The notes under the pieces: generated by a model
What the model was told of the DNA's origin: nothing
Databases searched by the model: none
What the model saw: only the letters and a program-made list of their open reading frames with translations
Shown here: positions 27,360-36,975 of the stretch, one piece after another
Layout of the letters: each line of letters starts with the position of its first letter
How positions within the stretch are numbered: position 1 is the stretch's first letter
Made by a program: the position numbers and the translations under genes
NCBI GenBank assembly: GCA_015490795.1
Contig: WFXD01000111.1
Coordinates: 1-37,582, forward strand
Length of the DNA stretch: 37,582 nucleotides
Source: Gammaproteobacteria bacterium
Lineage (GTDB): Bacteria; Pseudomonadota; Gammaproteobacteria; Chromatiales; Chromatiaceae
Reading direction: 5' to 3'

Positions 27360-28528
27360 TGTTGCGGGTTGGCATTGTTGCTAATGAAGTCTCGGGCGAC
27401 CTGCTAGGCGCCAGCCTCATGCGGGCGCTGCGCGAGCTGCAGAGCGGCATCACCTTTGAAGGGGTAGGCGGGCCACGCATGCTGGAGGAGGGCTGCAACA
27501 GCCTCATCCCGATGGAGCGCCTCTCGATTATGGGGCTGGTCGAGGTATTGAAGCACCTGCCTGAACTGCTCGCCATCCGCCGCCAGCTGGCCAACCATTT
27601 TTTAGCAGATCCACCAGATGTTTTTATCGGCATCGATGCCCCGGATTTCAACCTGGGGCTGGAAAAGCGACTGAAAAGTGCCGGCATCCCAACGGTGCAC
27701 TATGTCAGCCCTACGGTTTGGGCCTGGCGCCCGGGCCGGGTCCACAAGATCAAAGAGGCGGTCGATCTGCTGCTCAGCCTCTTCCCTTTCGAGACAGCAT
27801 TTCTGGAGCAGCATCAGGTGCCTGTCAGCTATGTTGGGCACTCCCTGGCCGATGAGATACCGCTGGAGAGCGACAAGGCCAAGGTGCGCAGCCAGCTTGG
27901 ATTGAGTCAGGGCAGCCCTGTAATTGCCATTCTCCCCGGCAGTCGCATGAGTGAGATCCAGGGGCTGTCAGAGCATTTCATTGGCGCTGCCCAATGGATA
28001 CTTCAGAGACGGCCTGATACCCATTTTATAACACCACTTGTCAGCCCGGCCGTACGCCAGGCCTTTGAGCAGCGGATCAGGGCCGTGGCGCCTGAGCTGC
28101 CCATCCTGCTGCTGGATGGTCAGGCACGAGATGCCATCACCGCTGCGGATGCGGCACTGACGGCATCGGGCACCGCAACCCTGGAGACACTGCTGCTGAA
28201 GCGCCCCATGGTGGTCGGATACCGGATGCAGTGGCTCACTTTCTGGATTATCAAACAGCTGAACCTGGTCAAGGTGCCCCATATCGCCATGGCCAATCTG
28301 CTGGCAGGGGAGGGGTTGGCTCCGGAGTATATTCAGGGAGAGTGCACAGCTGAAAACCTGGGCAGCGCACTGCTGGGGTTTCTGGAATCGCCTGAACAGG
28401 TGGCAAAGATCCAGCAGGCCTACCACAAAATCCACTGTGATATGCGTCAGAACTCCAGCCACAAGGCGGCAGAGGCTGTATTGGCATTGGTTGCTGAACA
28501 GGCAGCAAAAACAGGGCAGAAAAGATGA
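27359..28528 (+). CDS. lpxB: Lipid-A-disaccharide synthase
   Basis: Peripheral membrane glycosyltransferase (family GT19) that joins UDP-2,3-diacylglucosamine and lipid X into the lipid A disaccharide. The 389-residue product starts with [15 protein letters not shown], has [12 protein letters not shown], the mid-protein PGSRMSEI, and the nucleotide-binding SGTATLE. ATG 27359 uses the last base of the lpxA stop. It ends in a four-base overlap with rnhB. Confidence 0.97.
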   Translation: MLRVGIVANEVSGDLLGASLMRALRELQSGITFEGVGGPRMLEEGCNSLIPMERLSIMGLVEVLKHLPELLAIRRQLANHFLADPPDVFIGIDAPDFNLGLEKRLKSAGIPTVHYVSPTVWAWRPGRVHKIKEAVDLLLSLFPFETAFLEQHQVPVSYVGHSLADEIPLESDKAKVRSQLGLSQGSPVIAILPGSRMSEIQGLSEHFIGAAQWILQRRPDTHFITPLVSPAVRQAFEQRIRAVAPELPILLLDGQARDAITAADAALTASGTATLETLLLKRPMVVGYRMQWLTFWIIKQLNLVKVPHIAMANLLAGEGLAPEYIQGECTAENLGSALLGFLESPEQVAKIQQAYHKIHCDMRQNSSHKAAEAVLALVAEQAAKTGQKR

Positions 28529-29100
28529 GTGGCAGATACATTGCAGGCGTCGATGAAGTTGGGCGCGGCCCCCTCATCGGCGCAGTGGTTGCCGCAGCCG
28601 TCATACTGGATCCTGCCCGGCCCATCGACGGGCTTGCCGATTCAAAAAAACTGACCGAGAGAGGCCGTAATCTCCTGGAGATAGAGATACAGGAGAAGGC
28701 GCTGGCATGGGCGCTGGGCCGTGCCGAGGTTGAAGAGATTGACCGAATCAACATCCTGCAAGCCAGCATGCTGGCCATGCGCCGGGCGGTTGAGGCGCTG
28801 CCGGTTGCCGCTACTCACGCCTTGATTGACGGCAACCGCTGCCCGGAGCTGCCATGCACCGCTGAAGCCATTGTGGGTGGTGATGGCACGGTAGCGGCAA
28901 TCAGCGCCGCCTCCATCCTTGCCAAAGTGGCGCGGGACCGGGAGATGATCATGCTGGATAGCCAATATCCAGGGTATGGATTGGCGCAACACAAAGGCTA
29001 CCCGACCAGGGCCCACCTTGCGGCATTGCAGCGACTGGGGGTAACGCCAATTCATCGCCGCTCATTTGGGCCAGTGCGCCGACTGCTTGAGGACGATTGA
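28525..29100 (+). CDS. rnhB: Ribonuclease HII
   Basis: Removes RNA, including single ribonucleotides, from RNA:DNA hybrids. The 191-residue product starts with the catalytic [11 protein letters not shown] (D10, E11), later ALIDGN and the [13 protein letters not shown] block with the remaining acidic residues. Position 18 is Ile where homologs usually have Ala (GRGPLAG). ATG 28525 overlaps lpxB, so it ends the lipid A operon. Confidence 0.96.
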   Translation: MSGRYIAGVDEVGRGPLIGAVVAAAVILDPARPIDGLADSKKLTERGRNLLEIEIQEKALAWALGRAEVEEIDRINILQASMLAMRRAVEALPVAATHALIDGNRCPELPCTAEAIVGGDGTVAAISAASILAKVARDREMIMLDSQYPGYGLAQHKGYPTRAHLAALQRLGVTPIHRRSFGPVRRLLEDD

Positions 29101-29133
29101 TCTATTGTTAACACCCCTGATCCGTACTGATTT

Positions 29134-32100
29134 ATGCCCCCCACATTTGTCCACCTTCGCCTCCACTCAGAGTACTCGCTGGTTGATGGAGTAGTGCGCA
29201 TCAAACCGCTGGTCAAAGCGGTGGCCGATGCGGGGATGCCCGCAGTGGCCATAACGGATCAATGTAATCTCTTTGCCATGGTGAAATTCTACCGGGCGGC
29301 GCTGGCTGCGGGTATCAAACCGATTGTGGGGGTGGACCTCTGGCTGCGCAATGAGGCTGATGCGAATAAACCTTTCCGGCTGATCCTGCTGGTACAGAAC
29401 AGCACAGGGTACCGCAACCTCACCCGGCTGGTCTCTCAAAGCTACCTTGAAGGCCAGCACCTCGGCCGCCCCATGCTGGACCGCAGCTGGCTGGAGGGCG
29501 CCTGTGATGGCCTGATCGCCCTCTCTGGCGGACGGGATGGTGATGTGGGGCGGGCACTGCAAAATGGTGATGGCAACCAGGCCAGGCAGCTGCTGGCTGG
29601 CTGGCTGGCGCTGTTTGGAGATCGTTACTACCTGGAGCTAAGCCGCACCGGGCGTGACCGGGAGGAGGCGTCGCTGCATGCCTGTGTCGAGCTGGCAGAG
29701 GCATATGGTGTGCCGGTGGTGGCCACCAATGATGTCCATTTTCTCCGGGCAGATGAGTTTGAGGCGCATGAGGTGCGCGCCTGCATCCACGAAGGGCGCA
29801 CCCTGGATGACCCCCGCCGCCCAAAAAACTTCAGCGACCAGCAGTACCTGCGCACCCCGCAGGAGATGCAGCAGCTGTTTGCCGATATTCCCGAGGCGCT
29901 GGAGAACAGCCTGGAGATTGCCAAACGCTGCAACCTGGAGCTGACCCTGGGCAAAAGCCACCTGCCTGATTTTCCGGTGCCTGAGGGGATGTCCATTGGT
30001 GAGTTTCTGGCAGCAGAGTCACGCAAGGGGCTGGAGCAGAGGCTGGAAAAGATCCTGGAGAGCACAGCAGATGATTATGCCGAACGGCGCAAGATCTACG
30101 ATGATCGCCTCAAGATAGAGCTGGATGTGATCATTTCGATGGGGTTCCCCGGCTACTTCCTGATTGTGGCCGACTTCATCCAGTGGGCCAAGGATAACGG
30201 CATACCGGTTGGGCCAGGACGTGGCTCGGGTGCCGGCTCGCTGGTGGCCTATGCCCTCAAGATCACCGATCTGGACCCCATTGAACATGAGCTGCTGTTC
30301 GAACGCTTTCTCAACCCTGAACGCATCTCCATGCCCGACTTTGATGTCGACTTCTGCATGGATGGCCGTGACCGGGTGATCGACTACGTGGCTCGCCGCT
30401 ATGGCCGGGATGCGGTCTCCCAGATCATCACCTACGGCAGCATGGCAGCCAAGGCGGTAATTCGTGACGTGGGACGGGTGCTGGGGCACCCCTACGGTTT
30501 TGTCGACCGTATCGCCAAAATGATCCCGTTTGAGATCGGCATGACGCTGGAGAAGGCGCTGGAGGAGAGCGATGACCTAAGGCAGGCCTATGCCGACGAG
30601 GAGGAGGTGCAGCTGCTTATCGATATGGCCAGATCGCTGGAGGGGCTCTCCCGAAATGCAGGAAAACACGCCGGGGGCGTGGTGATCGCCCCGACCGTGC
30701 TGACCGATTTTGCCCCCCTCTACTGTGAGGCAGGGGGCGAAAATCTGGTCACCCAGTTTGACAAGGATGATGTGGAGGCGGTGGGTCTGGTCAAGTTTGA
30801 CTTCCTCGGCCTGCGCACCCTCACCATTGTCGACTGGGCGCTGAAGAGCATCAACCGGGAGCGGCAGGAGCGCGGGGAGCCACCGATCGACATCAGCGCC
30901 ATCCCGATGGATGATGAGGCCGCTTTCCGGCTGCTCAAATCCTGCGGCACCACAGCGGTATTTCAGCTGGAATCACGCGGTATGAAGGATCTGATCAAAA
31001 AACTTCAGCCCGACTGTTTTGATGAGATCACCGCACTGGTGGCACTGTTTCGTCCCGGCCCACTGGGTTCGGGCATGGTGGATGATTTTATCAATCGCAA
31101 GCATGGTCGATCCAGGGTGGACTACCCCCACCCCGATCTGGAACCGATCCTGAAACCCACCTACGGCGTCATCCTCTATCAGGAGCAGGTGATGCAGATC
31201 CCGCAGCTGCTGGCCGGTTACACTTTGGGCGGCGCCGACATCCTGCGCCGTGCGATGGGAAAGAAAAAACCGGAGGAGATGGCCAAACAGCGCGCCGTCT
31301 TTACCAAAGGGGCGCTGGAGCGGGGGGTCGATGAGGAGGTCGCCACCCATATCTTCGATCTGATGGAGTATTTTTCCGGTTACGGTTTCAACAAATCCCA
31401 CTCGGCCGCCTATGCGCTGGTCTCCTATCAGACCCTCTGGCTCAAGGCGCACTATCCGGCCGCCTTTATGGCCGCCGTACTCTCTGCCGACATGGATCAC
31501 ACCGATAAGGTGGTGACCATGATCGAAGAGTGCCGGGAGATGAAGCTGAAGGTGGAGTCCCCCCACGTCAACTGCTCGGAATATATGTTTACCACCAGCG
31601 GTGATGACACCATTATCTATGGCCTGGGCGCCATCAAAGGGGTAGGGCAGGCCGCTATCGAAGGCATTATCGAGGCGCGCAAACAGGGCGGCTGTTTCAC
31701 CGATCTGTTTGATTTTTGCAGCCGCATTGACCTGCGCAAGAGCAACCGCCGGGTGCTGGAATCATTGATCCGCGCCGGTGCCCTGGACAAGCTGGGCGCC
31801 AATCGAGCCACGCTGATGCTGAACCTGCCCACTGCGCTCAAGGCCGCTGAACAGCAGGTGGCCGACCAGGCAGCCGGCCAGAACGACCTCTTTGGCATGG
31901 GAGACAGCACCCGGCAGGCCACACAAGCCAGGCAGCTTCCACTGGCAGAGAGTGAAGAGTGGAGTGAAAAAGAGCAGCTCCAGGGCGAGAAGGAGACACT
32001 GGGGCTCTACCTGACGGGGCACCCCATTGGGCGCTATGAGGCTGAGCTTCCCTCCATTGTCACGGCCCGTATCGGCAGCCTTGACGGGATAGCAGAGAGC

Positions 32101-32673
32101 GCAAAGGGTGGCGGCCACCGGAAGGGAGGGGTGCGTGTGGTGGTGGCAGGGCTGGTGGTCAGTGTTCGCCAGAGCCAGACACAGCGGGGGCGCATGGCAT
32201 CACTGCTGCTGGATGACCGCAGTGGCCGGATAGGGGTGACGCTCTTTTCAGACGTATTTGAAGAGAACCGGGAGCTGCTGGCCATTGACAAGATCCTGGT
32301 GGTTGCCGGTGGACTCAGTTTTAACGATTTTCGTGGTGGGCTGAACATCCGTGTCGACCAGGTTTTTGATTTTGAACAGGTGCGTGAAACCCGCGCCCGC
32401 CACCTGCTGCTCAAATGTGACCATGAATTGCTAAATGAAAAGGGACTGACAGCAAATGACTTCACCCTAAAGTTAAAGCAGATCCTGGAAGTTTACCGAG
32501 GTGGTGGCTGCCCGGTTCGGATCACCTACCAGTCACAAGAAGCCAGGGGCAGTATCGACCTTGGACCAGCGTGGCATATCCACCCCACAGATGAGCTGCT
32601 GTTCAGCCTGGAGCGACTGCTGGGTCGGGAAAATATGGAAGTGGTTTATGGCGCACGCCGTCAAGGGGTATAG
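29134..32673 (+). CDS. dnaE: DNA polymerase III alpha subunit
   Basis: Catalytic subunit of the replicative polymerase. The 1179-residue product has the N-terminal PHP domain (LRLHSEYSLVDG, then AITDQCNL), the C-family polymerase palm with catalytic D402 and D404 (MPDFDVDF) and D556 (VKFDF), each one off the E. coli numbers 401, 403 and 555, the fingers, a helix-hairpin-helix, the OB fold (VVVAGLVVSVR, about 1000-1080), and a C-terminal tau-binding domain. The Shine-Dalgarno is weak. Thirty-three bases separate it from rnhB. Confidence 0.98.
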   Translation: MPPTFVHLRLHSEYSLVDGVVRIKPLVKAVADAGMPAVAITDQCNLFAMVKFYRAALAAGIKPIVGVDLWLRNEADANKPFRLILLVQNSTGYRNLTRLVSQSYLEGQHLGRPMLDRSWLEGACDGLIALSGGRDGDVGRALQNGDGNQARQLLAGWLALFGDRYYLELSRTGRDREEASLHACVELAEAYGVPVVATNDVHFLRADEFEAHEVRACIHEGRTLDDPRRPKNFSDQQYLRTPQEMQQLFADIPEALENSLEIAKRCNLELTLGKSHLPDFPVPEGMSIGEFLAAESRKGLEQRLEKILESTADDYAERRKIYDDRLKIELDVIISMGFPGYFLIVADFIQWAKDNGIPVGPGRGSGAGSLVAYALKITDLDPIEHELLFERFLNPERISMPDFDVDFCMDGRDRVIDYVARRYGRDAVSQIITYGSMAAKAVIRDVGRVLGHPYGFVDRIAKMIPFEIGMTLEKALEESDDLRQAYADEEEVQLLIDMARSLEGLSRNAGKHAGGVVIAPTVLTDFAPLYCEAGGENLVTQFDKDDVEAVGLVKFDFLGLRTLTIVDWALKSINRERQERGEPPIDISAIPMDDEAAFRLLKSCGTTAVFQLESRGMKDLIKKLQPDCFDEITALVALFRPGPLGSGMVDDFINRKHGRSRVDYPHPDLEPILKPTYGVILYQEQVMQIPQLLAGYTLGGADILRRAMGKKKPEEMAKQRAVFTKGALERGVDEEVATHIFDLMEYFSGYGFNKSHSAAYALVSYQTLWLKAHYPAAFMAAVLSADMDHTDKVVTMIEECREMKLKVESPHVNCSEYMFTTSGDDTIIYGLGAIKGVGQAAIEGIIEARKQGGCFTDLFDFCSRIDLRKSNRRVLESLIRAGALDKLGANRATLMLNLPTALKAAEQQVADQAAGQNDLFGMGDSTRQATQARQLPLAESEEWSEKEQLQGEKETLGLYLTGHPIGRYEAELPSIVTARIGSLDGIAESAKGGGHRKGGVRVVVAGLVVSVRQSQTQRGRMASLLLDDRSGRIGVTLFSDVFEENRELLAIDKILVVAGGLSFNDFRGGLNIRVDQVFDFEQVRETRARHLLLKCDHELLNEKGLTANDFTLKLKQILEVYRGGGCPVRITYQSQEARGSIDLGPAWHIHPTDELLFSLERLLGRENMEVVYGARRQGV

Positions 32674-32752
32674 TTTCAGGATGGCAGAAAAACTGTTAAA
32701 TATTGCCTAATCTCCCTGTTACAACATCGGTGAATCCGGTATATTTCCGCGC

Positions 32753-33712
32753 ATGAATCTGAATTTTCTGGAATTTGAACAACCCATCGCCGAGCTCAAG
32801 GCCAAGATCGAAGAGCTGCGCATGGTGGGTGATGACAACGAAATCAACCTTCAGGATGAGATTGACCGCCTGAAAACAAAGATGCGGGGGCTGACTGAGT
32901 CCATCTACTCATCGCTCACCCCCTGGCAGATCGCCCAGATTGCACGCCACCCCCAGCGCCCCTATATGTTTGACTACATCGAGCGCATATTCGACGGGTT
33001 TGAAGAGCTGCATGGCGACCGCGCCTATGCGGATGACCATGCCATCGTTGGCGGGATCGCCCGATTCAATGGCCGCCCCGTGATGGTGATTGGTCACCAA
33101 AAAGGGCGTGATACCAAAGAGAACATCTACCGCAACTTTGGCATGCCACGCCCGGAGGGATACCGCAAGGCGCTACGCCTGATGAATACAGCAGAGCGGT
33201 TCAAGATGCCGGTCATGACCTTCATCGACACCCCCGGCGCATACCCCGGCGTGGGCGCCGAAGAGCGCGGCCAAAGCGAGGCAATTGCCCGTAACCTGCT
33301 GGTGATGGCCGGGCTCAAAGTGCCCCTCATCTGCACCGTGATGGGCGAGGGTGGCTCTGGCGGCGCACTGGCTATCGGCGTGGGTGATCGTGTGCTGATG
33401 CTGCAATACAGCACCTACTCAGTGATCTCTCCGGAGGGGTGCGCCACCATCCTGTGGAAGAGCGCCGAAAAGGCCCCACTGGCAGCCGAGGCAATGGGCA
33501 TCACCTCGGACCGCCTGAAAGAGCTGGGGCTGATCGACGAGATTGTGCCTGAACCGCTGGGTGGCGCACACCGCGATATGGATACCATGGCAGAGACCCT
33601 GAAGCAGGTGCTTGTCGAACAGCTAGTGCAACTGGACGGGATAAGCACCGAAGAGCTGCTGGAGCAGCGCTATAACAGGCTCATGAGTTATGGGCAATTC
33701 ACCAGCCAGTAG
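32753..33712 (+). CDS. accA: Acetyl-CoA carboxylase carboxyltransferase subunit alpha
   Basis: With AccD transfers the carboxyl group from biotin to acetyl-CoA, committing carbon to fatty acids. The 319-residue product begins with the [17 protein letters not shown] coiled segment and has the crotonase-type core with [16 protein letters not shown] and [15 protein letters not shown], which form oxyanion holes and the CoA site. ATG 32753 has no obvious Shine-Dalgarno. The 79-bp gap from dnaE shows no terminator. tilS follows eight bases on. Confidence 0.98.
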   Translation: MNLNFLEFEQPIAELKAKIEELRMVGDDNEINLQDEIDRLKTKMRGLTESIYSSLTPWQIAQIARHPQRPYMFDYIERIFDGFEELHGDRAYADDHAIVGGIARFNGRPVMVIGHQKGRDTKENIYRNFGMPRPEGYRKALRLMNTAERFKMPVMTFIDTPGAYPGVGAEERGQSEAIARNLLVMAGLKVPLICTVMGEGGSGGALAIGVGDRVLMLQYSTYSVISPEGCATILWKSAEKAPLAAEAMGITSDRLKELGLIDEIVPEPLGGAHRDMDTMAETLKQVLVEQLVQLDGISTEELLEQRYNRLMSYGQFTSQ

Positions 33713-33720
33713 CCCCCTCT

Positions 33721-35055
33721 ATGGCCTTTACCCCGGCCCATCTCCTTCAAATCCTGAATGAACTGCCACCCCCCCGGCGCTATCTGATTGCCCTTAGCGG
33801 CGGCTGCGACTCTATAGTGCTGCTGCACGCCATGGCGGCGATACGGGATGAACTGCTCCCCGCAGAGCTGGTTGCTGTGCATATCAACCACGGGCTACAG
33901 CCTGATGCACCCGCCTGGGCCGCACACTGTGCACAGGTCTCCCGGCAGCTTGGCATTGAATTGATCCAGATAGCGCTGGATCTTCAAGTTGCCAAAGGTG
34001 AAAGCCTGGAAGCAGCGGCCCGTGATGCGCGTTACAGAGCCATCAAGGCAGAGACAGCAGTGGGCGATATGCTGCTCACTGCACAACATCAGGATGACCA
34101 GGCCGAGACGCTCCTGCTGCAACTATTGCGCGGCAGTGGCCCCGGCGGGTTGGCATCCATGCCTCAATGCACCGCTTTTGGGGCGGGTTTTCACGCACGC
34201 CCGCTGTTGGTTTTTACCCGCAAGCAACTGCACCAGTATGCTGTTGGGCAGGGGCTGCTCTGGATTGAAGACCGCAGTAACCAGGATCTGCGTTTTGACC
34301 GGAATTTTCTAAGACAAGAGATTATGCCACTGCTTGCCCAACGCTGGCCTGCCATCTCTCAAACCCTGGCCCGCAGTGCGCGACACTGTGCTGAAGCACA
34401 GCAACTGATTGATAATCTGATCATTGATGAGATCAAAAAGGTAGAGCAGCCAGAGGGGAGGCTCTCGGTTCAGGGACTAACAGCACTGCCTGCACCCCAA
34501 TGCCGTGCAGTATTAAGGGCCTGGATTCAGAGGGAGGGATTCCAGCTGCCGGATACACGGCATCTGGATCGCATTCAGAAAGAGGTGCTGCAAGCGGCAC
34601 ATGACCGTAACCCCCTGGTTGGCTGGGCAGGCTGTGAACTACGGCGCTATCGTGAGCAGCTGTTTCTAATGTCTCCATTAACACCGCATGATCATGATAC
34701 TGTTCTGAGTTGGGATGGAGAGACACCTTTGCAGCTGCCTGCCAATCTGGGCCTTCTTACAACCGGGAGAGGAGACCACGGAGTTGACCCGGCAAAATGG
34801 CAAAATGGCAACATTGAGATCCGTTTTCGCCAGGGGGGGGAGCGCTGCCAGCTGGCCGGGCGAAACCACACCCACAGTTTGAAAAAGCTCCTCCAGGGGA
34901 GAGGTGTGCCCCCGTGGGAGAGGAGTCGAATACCACTTGTTTTTATCGACAACCAACTGGCTGCCGTTGCAGACCTCTGGGTGTGTGAACCATTTGCAGC
35001 CCAAAACAACCAGACTGGAATAATAATCTTCAAAACATTGAACAATCCACAATAA
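33721..35055 (+). CDS. tilS: tRNA(Ile)-lysidine synthetase
   Basis: Converts C34 of the tRNA-Ile(CAU) anticodon to lysidine so that AUA is read as isoleucine. The 444-residue product has the PP-loop ATP motif S26-G-G-C-D-S31, the IDNLIIDE substrate-binding middle domain, and the C-terminal domain with RQGGERCQLAGRNHTHSLKK and GVPPWERSRIPLVF. The end of the gene carries the -35 of the next gene's promoter (35038-35043). It is the last gene of the housekeeping block. Confidence 0.96.
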   Translation: MAFTPAHLLQILNELPPPRRYLIALSGGCDSIVLLHAMAAIRDELLPAELVAVHINHGLQPDAPAWAAHCAQVSRQLGIELIQIALDLQVAKGESLEAAARDARYRAIKAETAVGDMLLTAQHQDDQAETLLLQLLRGSGPGGLASMPQCTAFGAGFHARPLLVFTRKQLHQYAVGQGLLWIEDRSNQDLRFDRNFLRQEIMPLLAQRWPAISQTLARSARHCAEAQQLIDNLIIDEIKKVEQPEGRLSVQGLTALPAPQCRAVLRAWIQREGFQLPDTRHLDRIQKEVLQAAHDRNPLVGWAGCELRRYREQLFLMSPLTPHDHDTVLSWDGETPLQLPANLGLLTTGRGDHGVDPAKWQNGNIEIRFRQGGERCQLAGRNHTHSLKKLLQGRGVPPWERSRIPLVFIDNQLAAVADLWVCEPFAAQNNQTGIIIFKTLNNPQ

Positions 35056-35081
35056 GCCCCTATAGTTCTGAAAAACAGAAC
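35038..35081 (+). promoter_or_regulatory. Promoter with 17-bp operator for the wHTH regulator gene
   Basis: TTGAAC (35038-35043), 17-base spacer, TATAGT (35061-35066; 5 of 6 to consensus). Transcription would start near 35073, inside the dyad GTTCTG-AAAAA-CAGAAC (35065-35081). GGGAG (35087-35091) then serves the TTG start at 35098. A perfect inverted repeat covering the start point is the classical layout of a repressor operator, and the adjacent gene encodes a winged-helix protein, so autorepression is the simplest reading. Confidence 0.65.
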
Positions 35082-35097
35082 GAAAAGGGAGTCTATA

Positions 35098-35649
35098 TTG
35101 AATAGCCTTTTTGGTGGGTTAATCACATCCAAAACACGCATTCGGATATTGATGCGTCTCTTCCTTAACCCCAAGCAACATGCCTACCTGCGGGAGTTGG
35201 CGGGTGAGTTTAATGTCTCTCCAAGCCAAGTACGCGAAGAGCTGCAACATCTAAACAGCGCCGGGTTGCTGGAGTGTGAAAAGTCAGGTCGCCAAATCAA
35301 CTATCGGGCAAATAAAGAGCATCCACTATTCCCTGAACTGCACTCTATGGTTCAAAAGGCGCTGGGCATGGATCGCATCCTTGATAGCATCGTAGAGCGG
35401 CTGGGGAACCTGGAAGAGGCCTGGTTGATTGATGACTATGCGGAAGGAAAGGATGCAGGGCTGATTGATCTTGTATTTGTAGGAGATATTAATCAGGAAA
35501 ATCTTAGTGATCTGGTCATGAAAACTGAGCAATACATTGGCCGTAAAATTCGCACACTGACTCTCCGCTCAGATGAGCAACAAGCGCTTAACTCCCTGTT
35601 GGCCAATAGACCCCAGCTTTTATTATGGCAGCGAAAGCATGGGCAATAA
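35098..35649 (+). CDS. ArsR-like winged-helix regulator with degenerate nucleotidyltransferase domain
   Basis: TTG start with GGGAG six bases upstream; 183 residues. Residues 1-75 form a winged helix (SKTRIRILMRLFLNP, then REELQHLNSAGLLECEKSGR as recognition helix and wing). Residues 105-175 resemble a minimal nucleotidyltransferase (MNT) fold: the GSxAxG loop reads DDYAEG and only one aspartate of the usual DxD remains (IDLVFVG), so catalysis is unlikely. Proteins of this two-domain kind are, to my knowledge, commonly encoded beside polysaccharide clusters and annotated only as ArsR-family regulators. Its neighbour is a Wzx-type flippase. Ligand and target are unknown. Confidence 0.75.
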   Translation: MNSLFGGLITSKTRIRILMRLFLNPKQHAYLRELAGEFNVSPSQVREELQHLNSAGLLECEKSGRQINYRANKEHPLFPELHSMVQKALGMDRILDSIVERLGNLEEAWLIDDYAEGKDAGLIDLVFVGDINQENLSDLVMKTEQYIGRKIRTLTLRSDEQQALNSLLANRPQLLLWQRKHGQ

Positions 35650-35676
35650 TTTATCTGTGCAGGCTGGCCACATAGC

Positions 35677-36975
35677 ATGAGCTTTTTTGATCTGCCCCGC
35701 CTGAGTAAATATTATTCAAATACCTCCTGGTTGGTATTTGAACGCATATTGCGCATGGTGATTGCGTTATTTATTGGCATTTATGTGGCTCGATATTTAG
35801 GCGCCGAGCGCTATGGTTTATTGAGTTATGCCAACAGCTTTGTGGGGCTGTTTATTGCGTTAAGCACATTAGGGCTGGATGCCATTGTGGTGCGTGAACT
35901 GGTTAAAAATACAGAACGGCGCAATGAGCTATTGGGCACGGCTTTTGGCCTGAAAATAATGGGTGTCATTCTAATGTGGCTGGCTATTTTAGTTGCTGTC
36001 TACTTAACTGATAGTGATGCTCAAGCAAATACTTTTATTGCCATTATTGCTTTCGGCGTAATCTTTCAAGCATTCAATGTTATTGATTTTAACTATCAGG
36101 CGGAAGTGAAATCCAAATATGTGGTTCATGCTCAACTGGCTCAACTTGTCATCTCATCTATTTGCAAGTTACTTTTGGTTTTCTATCAAGCTCCACTGAT
36201 ATGGTTTGCATGGATTTATAGCTTAGATGCAGCAGTGCTGGCGCTTGGCTTGGCCATCATGTATTTGCGGTATACAGGGAAAATCATTGTCTGGCGCTTG
36301 AAATGGAGCGTGGTAAAAGAGCTGTTGAGTAATAGTTGGCTTCTATTGCTTTATGCATATTTTGTTACTATTAACATGAATATTGATATAGTAATGGTTA
36401 AGCATATACTTGGTAATGAGAGCGCAGGTCACTACTCCGTTGCCATGACCTTGTCTGCAGTTTGGTATTTTTTGCCCGTTGTAATTGGGTCAACATTCTT
36501 CCCATATATCATAAGCAGAAAGAGCGATCCTAACTATAAAAAACGGGTCTCTTCCCTATTTGCTTTATTAACATTGATTGCACTATTAGGAGCGATTGTT
36601 GTATCGAGTCTGAGCTACTGGATAGTGACCATGCTATATGGATATGAATATGCAGAGGCTGCAAATATACTCTCTATTCATATATGGACAGGGGTTTTTG
36701 TATTCCATGTATCTATTAGATCGAGAATGTTGATATCTGATAATCTGCACCACTTTTCGATGTTGTTTATGTTATTTGGCGTCATTGTGAATATGATAGG
36801 TAACTACATATTAATACCACTATATGGTGGGAGTGGAGCCGCATACGCTTCATTAATTTCCTGGGCAGGTAATGTGCTTGTTTTTCCGTTGCTGAATAAA
36901 AATACACGCTACTTTGTTAAGTTGTTTTTTACCTCTCCAAATAAACTGTTTCAAAGCAAAAGGCATATCAGGTAA
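35677..36975 (+). CDS. Wzx-type polysaccharide flippase (MOP superfamily)
   Basis: The 432-residue product is almost wholly hydrophobic with about 12 predicted helices and the N-terminal pattern of O-antigen/teichoic-acid flippases (SWLVFERILRMVIALFIGIYVARYLGAERYGLLSYA). It would move undecaprenyl-linked oligosaccharides to the periplasmic face. ATG 35677 lies 27 bases after the regulator stop, so both may share a transcript. From about 35660 the DNA becomes clearly more AT-rich with different codon use, a common sign of an exchanged surface-glycan locus. Its stop overlaps the next start (TAATG). Confidence 0.88.
   Translation: MSFFDLPRLSKYYSNTSWLVFERILRMVIALFIGIYVARYLGAERYGLLSYANSFVGLFIALSTLGLDAIVVRELVKNTERRNELLGTAFGLKIMGVILMWLAILVAVYLTDSDAQANTFIAIIAFGVIFQAFNVIDFNYQAEVKSKYVVHAQLAQLVISSICKLLLVFYQAPLIWFAWIYSLDAAVLALGLAIMYLRYTGKIIVWRLKWSVVKELLSNSWLLLLYAYFVTINMNIDIVMVKHILGNESAGHYSVAMTLSAVWYFLPVVIGSTFFPYIISRKSDPNYKKRVSSLFALLTLIALLGAIVVSSLSYWIVTMLYGYEYAEAANILSIHIWTGVFVFHVSIRSRMLISDNLHHFSMLFMLFGVIVNMIGNYILIPLYGGSGAAYASLISWAGNVLVFPLLNKNTRYFVKLFFTSPNKLFQSKRHIR

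Noticed and set aside
30973-31566. 197-codon open frame antisense to dnaE
   Set aside because: Shadow of a high-GC conserved gene; no independent support.
35065-35081. GTTCTG-A5-CAGAAC as terminator of tilS
   Set aside because: The stem is only six A/T-rich pairs and is followed by GAAAAGGG with no T-run; its position over a predicted transcription start fits an operator better.
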